Notes: generated from the letters alone by a model not told the origin. A DNA stretch of 12,937 nt from Proteobacteria bacterium UBA964 (GCA_002292945.1 DBCG01000082.1:3656-16592); one strand, 5' to 3'. Numbered from the stretch's first letter, positions 1-9,437 are shown. Numbers and translations: made by a program.

Positions 1-2181
1 CCCGAGGCACTGTCGGAAGCCGTCCCGTGCCCGAGACCAATCGCCGCTGCGATAGGCGTTCATCGAATCGTTGAACCTCGCGATGACGTCGACCATGTTG
101 GGGAAGGACTCGGCGTCATGGTAATCGAGGATCTCGTAGACGCGCACCGGTCGTGTCTTGCCTTTGACCACCACGAGATCGATGTCGCGGTACCGGTAAG
201 TGCCGCGGAGCTTGGCGATCGTGGACTCGCTGGCCAGGATATGCGCGGAGTAGGCTTTGCATGCGCTCTCGAGGCGCGATGCGAGGTTCACGCCGTCGCC
301 GATGACCGTATAGTCCATGCGCTTCGGCGAGCCGATGTTCCCCGAGACGACGGTGTCGGTGTTCAGGCCGATCCCCATGTCGACGGTCTTGAGCCCGAGT
401 TTCCGCCGCTGTTCGTTCCAGGCCCAGAGCTCGCGGATCATGGAGATCGCCGTCTTGACGGCCCGGTCCGGATCGTCCTCGTGCGCTGCCGGTAGCCCGA
501 AGCAGGCCATGATCGCATCGCCGATGAACTTGTCGAGCATGCCTCCTTGCTTGTTGATGCACTCGACCATCAGCGTGAAGTATTCGTTGAGGAAGGACAC
601 GGTCCCTTGGGGGCCGTACTCCTCGGTGATCGTGGTGAAGCCGCGCACGTCGGTGAACATGACGGTGGCTTCCTTGCTCGCACCGCCGAGCAGGTCCGAC
701 CCGCCGCCTTCCAGCATCTGCGCCGCGATGGCGGGGTCCATGTAGCGCGACATGGTCGACTTCATGCGCTTCTCGGCGCTGATGTCCTCGAACATCAGCA
801 TGGCGCCGAGCTCTTTCGCGCCGTCCGCTGCACGCAGCGGCATGACGCTGATATTGACCGAGCGGCTGACGCCGCCCAGCGTCAACTGGGCGTCCGGGAA
901 GTAGCCGGTCTCGCCGGAGGCCTTGGCGGAGGAGATGTTCTCAGCCAACCAGTGTCCGGCGTCCTCGAGCAGTTCGGTCAGCGGTCGGCCGACGAGCGCG
1001 TCTTCCTTGGACTCCCAGATGCGCAACCCTGCTCCGTTACAGGTGACGATCTTGCCGGTCGCGTCGAGCGTCATCACCGCGTTCGACATGCTGTGCAGGA
1101 TGCTGTCGTTGTAGCTCTTCATCCGCTGCACGTCGTCGAACAGCTTCGAGTTCTCCAGTGCGATGGAGACCTGCGCAGTGAAGGCCTTGAGCCGCTGTTC
1201 GTCTTCTGGGGTGAAGGCGCCGGTCTCCTTGTTCAGGACCTGGGTGACCCCGATGATCACGCCGTTCTTGTTGTAGATCGGCGTGCAGAGGATCGATCGC
1301 GTGAAGAACCCGGTCTGACGATCGAATGCTGGATTGAAGCGGAGGTCGGCGTAGGCATGTGGGATGTTCAGCGTCTTTCCGGACGTGAAGGTCTCCCCGG
1401 CGATGCCAAGCCCCGACGGGAAGCGGATCTCGTTGAAATCGCCGCCCACGGCCACCCGCGAGAAGAGGGTCTTGGTCGAGGCGTCGTAGACGAAGATGGT
1501 CGCCCGCTCTGCACGCAACATCTTGGTGGTCTCGGCCACCACGCGCTGCAGCAGGCGGGACAGATCGAACTCCTGGTTGATCTCGGCGACCAGATTGATG
1601 AACTTCAGCTCCTTCTGCCGCAGCTTCTCGGTGTGCTCGATGAAGTGCAGGCTGCTGATCGCGATGGCCGCCTGCGAGGTCATGTCCTCGAGGAGTTGCA
1701 GGTCGCCCGCGGTGAATGACCCCGTGTTCTTGTTGAGGCATTGCATCGCGCCGATGATCTCGCCCGACCCGACACGGACCGGGACACAGGCGATGTTGCG
1801 GGTCGTGTAGCCTGTCCAATCGTCGACCTGACGGTTGAATCGCGCATCCGAATACGGATCGTCGGTCAGTACGGCATCGCCGGTCTGGAAGACATGTCCG
1901 GCGAACCCCGAGGTGTTGTTGATGCGGATCTCGCGGACGAGATCGCCTTGGGCGACCCGTGAGTAGAGCTCCCCGGTCTCGGCATCGTTGAGGAACAGCG
2001 TGCCGCGGTCGCAGTCGAGTGCTTCGACCGTGATGTCGACGAGTGTCTTGAGTACGCTCACGACATCGCTGGCCGCTGCGCAGCGGCGCGACACCTCGAG
2101 CAGCGTCTCGGCGCGTCGCAGTGCGATGGTCTTTGACGGTTTCTTGCGCCGTTGACGGGCGCTGGTCGGAGTATCGTTCAT
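1..2181 (-). CDS. GAF-GAF-PAS class III adenylate cyclase (3' end beyond window)
   Basis: Makes cAMP from ATP; a cytosolic, multi-sensor enzyme. There are 727 residues visible and no stop before the left edge. Domains in order: GAF1 (about 37-180), GAF2 (about 205-348), PAS (about 355-470), catalytic domain (about 500-685), then a TPR-like tail from about 695 (motif YRSGDW at 710-715) that continues off the window. The catalytic domain is complete: metal Asp511 (MFTDVRGFT) and Asp555 (KFIGDAIMA), Lys551 at the adenine-binding site, and Asn632 and Arg636 (VNLASR) for the transition state. Thr625 sits where classical enzymes have the second adenine-specifying Asp, which is typical of class IIIb. 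GAF2 has the full NKFDE motif (Asn317, Lys318, Phe323, Asp327, Glu328); GAF1 lacks the final Glu. No membrane segment is seen. The architecture matches cyanobacterial CyaB1/CyaB2. The ATG overlaps the upstream stop as ATGA and its own SD is weak, so translation is probably coupled. Guanylate cyclase activity is less likely given Lys551. Confidence 0.93.
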   Translation of the reverse strand, partial: MNDTPTSARQRRKKPSKTIALRRAETLLEVSRRCAAASDVVSVLKTLVDITVEALDCDRGTLFLNDAETGELYSRVAQGDLVREIRINNTSGFAGHVFQTGDAVLTDDPYSDARFNRQVDDWTGYTTRNIACVPVRVGSGEIIGAMQCLNKNTGSFTAGDLQLLEDMTSQAAIAISSLHFIEHTEKLRQKELKFINLVAEINQEFDLSRLLQRVVAETTKMLRAERATIFVYDASTKTLFSRVAVGGDFNEIRFPSGLGIAGETFTSGKTLNIPHAYADLRFNPAFDRQTGFFTRSILCTPIYNKNGVIIGVTQVLNKETGAFTPEDEQRLKAFTAQVSIALENSKLFDDVQRMKSYNDSILHSMSNAVMTLDATGKIVTCNGAGLRIWESKEDALVGRPLTELLEDAGHWLAENISSAKASGETGYFPDAQLTLGGVSRSVNISVMPLRAADGAKELGAMLMFEDISAEKRMKSTMSRYMDPAIAAQMLEGGGSDLLGGASKEATVMFTDVRGFTTITEEYGPQGTVSFLNEYFTLMVECINKQGGMLDKFIGDAIMACFGLPAAHEDDPDRAVKTAISMIRELWAWNEQRRKLGLKTVDMGIGLNTDTVVSGNIGSPKRMDYTVIGDGVNLASRLESACKAYSAHILASESTIAKLRGTYRYRDIDLVVVKGKTRPVRVYEILDYHDAESFPNMVDVIARFNDSMNAYRSGDWSRARDGFRQCLG

Positions 2182-2600
2182 TTTCGTTTTTCCAGCTCTG
2201 AGCGCAGCAGCTGCACTTGTTCGCGGAGGTTCTTCTTCTCGAGGAGGGCTGCCGACTCTTGACGGGTCATCGCCGACTGATGGGCGGCGCGCAGGCTGTC
2301 CATCTCGGTGCGCAGGGCGTCGATGCTGCTGCGCAGTTGCTGCGCTTCTGCCGCGGCCCGGGCCTTCTCTGCTTGAGTATCCGCACGACCTGCGGATGCG
2401 GTGTCTTCGAGTGCCTGTCGCAGCGAATCGATGGCGCGTCGCAGATCCGCGATCTCGTTCGCGGCGCGTGCCTCCGCTGCCTGGACATCTGCACGGCCGC
2501 GTGTGGTGGCGTCCTCAAGCCCGCTGCGTAACGACGCCACGGTGCCCTGCAGCTGAAGATTGACGCCGCGCAGTGCGGACAACTCGTCACTGTCGTTCAT
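2178..2600 (-). CDS. small coiled-coil protein between glgA and the cyclase
   Basis: I do not recognise a family. The 140-residue product is almost entirely alpha-helical and charged, with leucines at heptad-like spacing, no membrane segment and no signal peptide, so it should be a cytosolic coiled coil. Residues 23-58 and 59-94 are a tandem duplication of 36 residues (21 identical by my count; shared landmarks SLR, LED, GRAD, ARAA, LR, ID), and a partial third copy starts at 95 (ALRTEMDSLR). The tail is basic and ends EKRK. I chose the ATG at 2600 because it overlaps the glgA stop as ATGA, just as this gene's own stop overlaps the cyclase start. An in-frame ATG at 2699 would sit about 100 bases inside glgA. 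This tight double coupling suggests a role with the cyclase or GlgA, perhaps as a scaffold or oligomerisation partner, but that is inference. Confidence 0.8.
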   Translation of the reverse strand: MNDSDELSALRGVNLQLQGTVASLRSGLEDATTRGRADVQAAEARAANEIADLRRAIDSLRQALEDTASAGRADTQAEKARAAAEAQQLRSSIDALRTEMDSLRAAHQSAMTRQESAALLEKKNLREQVQLLRSELEKRK

Positions 2601-4030
2601 CGATGCACCGCGAGTCCTTCGTAGAGCTGCTGGTATTCGATGGCAGACCGTTGCCAGCCATGGTCGGCGAGCATCGCCGCGGACATCATCGCCCGCCAAC
2701 GATTCCGGTCCTGGAAAAGGTGCATCGCCTGCCTCGCCGTCTCTGCGAGCGTGGTGTAGCGTTCGTCGAAAAGGAACCCGGTGCGCTCGTCGACCGTGTC
2801 GGCAAGTCCGCCGTTGGACTGCACGATCGGCAGGGTGCCGTAACGCTTGGCGTAGAGCTGTGTGAGCCCGCAGGGTTCGTGACGCGAGGGCATGAGCAGC
2901 ATGTCACCGCCGGCGATGGCGAGGTGCGCCAAAGGATCGGAGTAGCCGAAGTACACGCCGATGTGCCTCGGGTGACGATCGCGCAGCATCTGGAAGCGCC
3001 ACTCGAGGTGGTTCTCGCCGCTGCCGATGACGATCAGTTGCCCGCCCGATTCGACGATGGAGTCGGCGGCGTCGGCGGCGAGGTCGAGGCCTTTTTGCCC
3101 GTTCAGGCGGCTCACGATGACGAAGATCGGGCGGTCGGGCAGGCTCTCCAGATCGAATCGCGCGCGCAATGCGGTCTTGCACGCGGCTTTCCCGGCGAGA
3201 TCGTCATGGTGGTAATGCGCCGGCAGCATCGGGTCGTGGCGCGGATCCCAGGTCCCGTAGTCGACGCCGTTGACGATGCCGGTGATCCCGTCGGCTCGTG
3301 AGCGCGCCACGGCGTCGAGGCCGTTGCCATGCCTGCCGGCGATGATCTCGGTGGCGTAGGTACGGCTGACGGTGGTGACCTTGTGGGCGAGCAACATGCC
3401 CGCCTTGAGCAGGCAAAGATCGCCGAAGTATTCGAGCGGCCCGAGACCGGCGGCCACCCAGTGCGGGAGGTTCAGCCGATGGAAGTCGTGGGGTCGGAAC
3501 CGGCCCGTGTAGTCGATGTTGTGGATGGTCAGCACGGTCTTGACGGGCGGCCAGGCGTCGGCGAGGTAGGCGTGGGCCAGCGCAGGATGCCAGTCGTGCA
3601 CATGCAGGACATCGGGTCGCCAAGCGCCGTCGATCTCGCCGCTGGCGAGCTTTGCGGACACCCAACCGAGCATCGCGAAGCGCAGCAGGTTGTCGCCCCA
3701 ATCCTGACCCTGCGGTGGCGCGTAGGGTGTGCCGGGACGCAGGTACATCGAGGGCGCGTCGATGACGTACACCGCCGTGGACCTTCCGGGCAGGCGCCCC
3801 TGCAGCACGCGCATGCGTGCGGTGCCGAAGAGTCCTTGCGCTTCGTAGATCGACCGCGACTCTTGGAGCGCGTCGAGGATCGCCGGGAAACCCGGCACCA
3901 CCGTCCGCGTATCGGTGCCCTGTCGCGCAAGAGCCTCAGGCAGGGCTGCGGTCACATCGGCAAGACCACCGGTCTTGATCCATGGCGCGATCTCGGTGGT
4001 GGCGTGCAACACGCTGGCTGGGCGGCTCAC
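2597..4030 (-). CDS. glgA: glycogen synthase (ADP-glucose type, GT5)
   Basis: Transfers glucose from ADP-glucose to the non-reducing end of a growing alpha-1,4-glucan in the cytosol. The 477 residues match the usual length of bacterial GlgA. The N-terminal GT5 domain carries the ADP-glucose loop KTGGLAD (19-25), HDWHPA (145-150) and HNIDYTG (170-176). The C-terminal GT-B domain has GIVNGVD (251-257), SRLNGQKGLDL with Arg308 and Lys313 that contact the nucleotide diphosphate, and PSRHEPCGLTQLYAKRYGT (381-399) with Glu385 and the conserved EPCGL. The start is GTG at 4030, with GAGGA at 4040-4044 overlapping the glgC stop, 12 bases after glgC ends. It therefore forms one transcript with glgC, and its stop overlaps the next gene. 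No glgB or glgP lies in the window. Confidence 0.96.
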   Translation of the reverse strand: MSRPASVLHATTEIAPWIKTGGLADVTAALPEALARQGTDTRTVVPGFPAILDALQESRSIYEAQGLFGTARMRVLQGRLPGRSTAVYVIDAPSMYLRPGTPYAPPQGQDWGDNLLRFAMLGWVSAKLASGEIDGAWRPDVLHVHDWHPALAHAYLADAWPPVKTVLTIHNIDYTGRFRPHDFHRLNLPHWVAAGLGPLEYFGDLCLLKAGMLLAHKVTTVSRTYATEIIAGRHGNGLDAVARSRADGITGIVNGVDYGTWDPRHDPMLPAHYHHDDLAGKAACKTALRARFDLESLPDRPIFVIVSRLNGQKGLDLAADAADSIVESGGQLIVIGSGENHLEWRFQMLRDRHPRHIGVYFGYSDPLAHLAIAGGDMLLMPSRHEPCGLTQLYAKRYGTLPIVQSNGGLADTVDERTGFLFDERYTTLAETARQAMHLFQDRNRWRAMMSAAMLADHGWQRSAIEYQQLYEGLAVHR

Positions 4031-4042
4031 TTCAGGGCGTCC

Positions 4043-5314
4043 TCATAGGCTCAGTCGGTCGAGCATCGTAGGGGTGATCAGTGTCACCCCGTTTTCGGTG
4101 CGCGCGAACCGTTCGGCATCGAGCGCCGCATCCTCGCCCACGACGAGGTCGGGTGGGATCTGCGCGTTGCGGTCGACGATCACGCGTTGCAGTCGGGCGC
4201 CGCGTCCCACCTGCACCCCGGGCAGCAGCACACTGAAGCCGACGCTCGCGAACGAATTCACGCGCACTCCGGAGAAGAGCACGGACCGGTCCACCGCACC
4301 CGAGATGATGCAACCGCCGGACACCAGCGACTCGCTGGCGTGACCGCGACGGTCGGCGGTGTTGTGGACGAACTTGGCCGGCGGCAGTTGGGGTTGATAG
4401 GTCCAGATCGGCCAGCGGTCGTCGTAGATGTCGAGCAGGGGAGTGGTCATCGCCAGGTCGATGTTGGCGTCCCAATAGGCATCGAGCGTGCTGATGTCCC
4501 GCCAGTAGGGCGCGGTATCGGTGCCGCGGTCCACCACGCTGGACGCGAAGCGGTGCGCGACCACGCGCTGCTCGCGCACCAGTCGTGGGATGAGGTCGCG
4601 ACCGAAATCGTGGCTGGAGTGCGGGTCCTCAGCGTCGCGCGTCAGTTCACTCAGCAGGAACGCCGTGTCGAAGATGTAGATGCCCATCGAGGCCAGTGCT
4701 CGATCGGGTGCGTCGGGTAGACCGGTCGGCTCTGCCGGCATCTCGACGAAGTCGGTGACCACATCGTCTTCGCCCATCGAGAGGATGCCGAGACTGCGAC
4801 CCTCTCCGCGGGGCACCTCGGTGCACACGACGGTGCAGCCGCGGCCATGCTTCACATGGTGCGCGAGGGCGACCGCGTAGTTCATCTTGTACACGTGGTC
4901 GCCCGCGAGGACGACCGTATATTCGCTGTCGAAACCACGGATGATCTCGCGGTTCTGGTGGACGGCATCGGCCGTGCCTTGGTACCAGTCGTCGCTGCCG
5001 AGGCGCTGGTTGGCCGGCAGCACCTGCACGAATTCGTCGATCTCACCGCGTAGGAAACCCCAGGCGAGTTGGATGTGGCGGATCAGGCTGTGGCTCGTGT
5101 ACTGGGTCAGCACCGCGATGCGCCGTATGCCCGAGTTGACGGCGTTCGACAGCGCGAAGTCGATGATGCGGAATTTACCGCCGAAATAGACGGCAGGCTT
5201 GGAGCGGCGTGAGGTCAGTCCGAGCAAGCGGCTGCCGCGCCCTGCTGCGAGCACGATCGCCGAGGTGCGCCGCGGAAGCTCGAGACTGACGACAACATCG
5301 TTGCGACTGGCCAC
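4043..5314 (-). CDS. glgC: glucose-1-phosphate adenylyltransferase (ADP-glucose pyrophosphorylase)
   Basis: Makes ADP-glucose and pyrophosphate from ATP and glucose 1-phosphate, the committed step of bacterial glycogen synthesis. The product is 423 residues, close to E. coli GlgC. The nucleotidyltransferase domain shows LAAGRGSRL (22-30), KPAVYFGGKFRIIDF (39-53) with the allosteric-site Lys39, and WYQGTADAVHQN (110-121). Further on are AGDHVYKMNY, SMGIYIFD and the PYWRDISTLDAYW segment. The C-terminal left-handed beta-helix contains SLVSGGCIISG and VLFSGVRVNSFASV. The enzyme is probably a tetramer regulated by glycolytic metabolites, as in the family. The start is GTG at 5314, with GGAAGG (5323-5328) 8 bases upstream inside a 12-bp tandem repeat. 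It is the first gene of a minus-strand operon with glgA, the coiled-coil gene and the cyclase. Confidence 0.96.
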   Translation of the reverse strand: MASRNDVVVSLELPRRTSAIVLAAGRGSRLLGLTSRRSKPAVYFGGKFRIIDFALSNAVNSGIRRIAVLTQYTSHSLIRHIQLAWGFLRGEIDEFVQVLPANQRLGSDDWYQGTADAVHQNREIIRGFDSEYTVVLAGDHVYKMNYAVALAHHVKHGRGCTVVCTEVPRGEGRSLGILSMGEDDVVTDFVEMPAEPTGLPDAPDRALASMGIYIFDTAFLLSELTRDAEDPHSSHDFGRDLIPRLVREQRVVAHRFASSVVDRGTDTAPYWRDISTLDAYWDANIDLAMTTPLLDIYDDRWPIWTYQPQLPPAKFVHNTADRRGHASESLVSGGCIISGAVDRSVLFSGVRVNSFASVGFSVLLPGVQVGRGARLQRVIVDRNAQIPPDLVVGEDAALDAERFARTENGVTLITPTMLDRLSL

Positions 5315-5322
5315 CCGTTCTT

Positions 5323-5346
5323 CCTTCCGCGAAACCTTCCGCGAAA
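5323..5346. repeat. perfect 12-bp tandem repeat in the glgC leader
   Basis: CCTTCCGCGAAA occurs twice back to back (5323-5334 and 5335-5346). Read on the minus strand, each copy carries GGAAGG, so the glgC mRNA leader has two SD-like elements, 8 and 20 bases before the GTG. Only the near copy is at functional spacing. Confidence 0.85.
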
Positions 5347-5382
5347 TATTCTTCTTGAATTAATCCATTTCGGAGTAATCCT

Positions 5383-5388
5383 AGGAGG
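5383..5388 (+). promoter_or_regulatory. Shine-Dalgarno site of the aquaporin gene
   Basis: AGGAGG, a perfect anti-SD match, lies 8 bases before the GTG at 5397. It is the main reason to prefer that start over the in-frame ATG at 5475, which has only a GGGGG run (5466-5470) in front of it. Confidence 0.7.
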
Positions 5389-5396
5389 CCATAACG

Positions 5397-6578
5397 GTGG
5401 GCATTTTTCAATTTGTTTTCGAGCGACCCGCGCGTAGCCCCCCGCGTGATGCGATCGATCTGGCAGGGGGCGATATGAAGCTCGGGTGGTCGGACTATCT
5501 CAGCGAGTTCTTCGGTACAGCCATCATGATGGGCATCGGCATCGGCGCCGTCGTGTTCATGTGGTCGGACGGTAGCGTGATGGCCGAGATCATCCCCTCG
5601 GCGCCTTGGCGGCGATTGGCGACCGGGCTGCTGTTCGCAGGAGGGGGCACGGCGGTCGTGCTGTCGCCGCTCGGCCAGCGCAGCGGTGGGCACCTCAATC
5701 CGGCGATGACCTTCGCGTTCTGGTTGCGCGGCAAGATCGGCACTGCAGATGCGCTCGCCTACGGCCTCGCGCAGACATGCGGCGCCGTTCTCGGCGTCTT
5801 GGTGGTCATGGCGGTGGCGGGCGAAGCGGCGCACACCGTGGATCTCGGCATGACGCGACCGGGCACGGGCTACTCGACGACCGTCGCGCTCGCGGCCGAA
5901 CTCATGATGACTTTCGCGCTGGTGTTCCTCATCTTCTGGTGCGTGGACAGCCGCCGCCTCGCGCGTTTCACGCCGTGGCTGGCTGGAGCCTTGATCGCGT
6001 TGTTGGTGATGGTGGAAGCACCCATCTCGGGCACCAGCCTGAACCCGGCACGCAGCCTGGCTCCCGCGGTGCTGATGGGCGCATTCGCCGACCTGTGGCT
6101 CTACTTCGTAGGCCCTGTCTTGGGCGCTGCGCTCGCTGTGGCCTCGTATCGGCTGATCGGCGGTGAGCGCCGCGGCACCGGCTGCGCCAAGCTCCATCAT
6201 ACGGATCGTTATCCCTGTCTTTTCGAGGGCTGCGGCTATCGGCATGTGCCCCGCGGGACTCGCCTTTTCGAGGAGGGCAGCCCCTCCGATCGGGCGTATC
6301 TCATCCGCGCCGGCAGGCTCGAGGTGCGCAAGCGCCAGCCGGATGGTCAGGAGCAGGTCATCGCCGAGCTGGGGCCGGGCGAGTGGGTGGGCGAGATGGG
6401 CTTGCTGCTCGATCTGCCCCGTTCAGCGGCAGTCGTGGCGGTCACCGATCTCGACCTTGACCCCATGACCCGCGAGAACTTCGAGCACTTGCTCGGCACA
6501 CACCCTGAGGAGACCCGCAAACTGTTGCGGCAACTCGCCACTCGCCTGCACGCAGCGGATCAGCGCTATCCCGTCTAG
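5397..6578 (+). CDS. aquaporin-family channel fused to a cyclic-nucleotide-binding domain
   Basis: Predicted inner-membrane MIP channel with a cytosolic ligand-binding tail, 393 residues against about 230-280 for ordinary bacterial aquaporins. Six membrane helices lie near 38-56, 74-92, 118-141, 161-183, 191-210 and 233-254. Two half-helix motifs sit at 101-103 and 216-218 (NPA both times), followed by Arg219. Ser220 replaces the Asp of glycerol facilitators, but Val204 sits at the position of the His that marks water channels such as AqpZ, so the substrate is uncertain. A linker with Cys263, His267, His268, Cys274 and Cys279 leads into a CAP_ED/cNMP domain (about 280-390). That domain has the phosphate-binding cassette GEMGLLLDLPRSA (332-344), keeping Glu333 and Arg342. 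No DNA-binding helix-turn-helix follows. The GTG start has AGGAGG 8 bases upstream; an ATG at 5475 would remove 26 N-terminal residues. A neighbouring cyclase could supply the ligand. Confidence 0.93.
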   Translation: MGIFQFVFERPARSPPRDAIDLAGGDMKLGWSDYLSEFFGTAIMMGIGIGAVVFMWSDGSVMAEIIPSAPWRRLATGLLFAGGGTAVVLSPLGQRSGGHLNPAMTFAFWLRGKIGTADALAYGLAQTCGAVLGVLVVMAVAGEAAHTVDLGMTRPGTGYSTTVALAAELMMTFALVFLIFWCVDSRRLARFTPWLAGALIALLVMVEAPISGTSLNPARSLAPAVLMGAFADLWLYFVGPVLGAALAVASYRLIGGERRGTGCAKLHHTDRYPCLFEGCGYRHVPRGTRLFEEGSPSDRAYLIRAGRLEVRKRQPDGQEQVIAELGPGEWVGEMGLLLDLPRSAAVVAVTDLDLDPMTRENFEHLLGTHPEETRKLLRQLATRLHAADQRYPV

Positions 6579-6603
6579 CCGCGCCGATTCGTTGCATAAA
6601 TTC

Positions 6604-6639
6604 ATCCGATTTGGCTTGTTTTAAATCCGGATCGGATCC
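6604..6639. repeat. overlapping short palindromes upstream of the GH63-like gene
   Basis: In the 155-base gap between the aquaporin and glucosidase genes lie ATCCGAT (6604-6610) and its inverted copy ATCGGAT (6631-6637), a perfect ATCCGGAT (6625-6632), and GGATC-G-GATCC (6629-6639). They could be an operator. The arms are too short for a strong terminator and no T-run follows. No convincing sigma-70 promoter is seen in this gap. Confidence 0.35.
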
Positions 6640-6733
6640 ATTCTGCGGCATCGGAGGGGAGGGGCCTCTTCGAGAAAAACGATCGCGTCAGTGGCCCGGT
6701 TTCGCGACCAGAGGCTGCCGATGAGGGGGCGCT

Positions 6734-9409
<2,676 letters not shown>

Positions 9410-9437
9410 GCCACAGGGCAGCAAAAGAGGTTTTGTG

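Larger units (their letters stand above)
5315..5396. promoter_or_regulatory. divergent intergenic region between glgC and the aquaporin gene
   Basis: These 82 bases separate two divergent genes and must hold both promoters unless those lie inside the coding regions. The centre, about 5344-5380, is clearly more AT-rich than its surroundings. A TTGAAT at 5355-5360 resembles a -35 box on the plus strand, but I find no convincing -10 at 16-18 bases. The best match (5377-5382) would start transcription inside or after the aquaporin SD. I do not place promoters precisely. Confidence 0.5.

Noticed and set aside
547..1719. 390-codon plus-strand open frame inside the cyclase gene
   Set aside because: It is the reverse-strand shadow of a GC-rich gene whose minus-strand frame shows complete GAF, PAS and cyclase motifs; the plus-strand translation has no recognisable domain.
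2601..2699. Upstream ATG at 2699 for the coiled-coil gene
   Set aside because: It would overlap glgA by about 100 bases and add a Pro/Arg-rich stretch unlike the rest; the ATG at 2600 forms an ATGA overlap matching the next junction.
5355..5382. Sigma-70 promoter for the aquaporin gene (TTGAAT plus AATCCT)
   Set aside because: The -10 match is poor, and transcription from it would begin after or within the SD that supports the GTG start.
5175..6245. 356-codon minus-strand open frame across the aquaporin gene and the divergent promoter region
   Set aside because: It overlaps two well-supported genes and the intergenic region, and its translation shows no domain.
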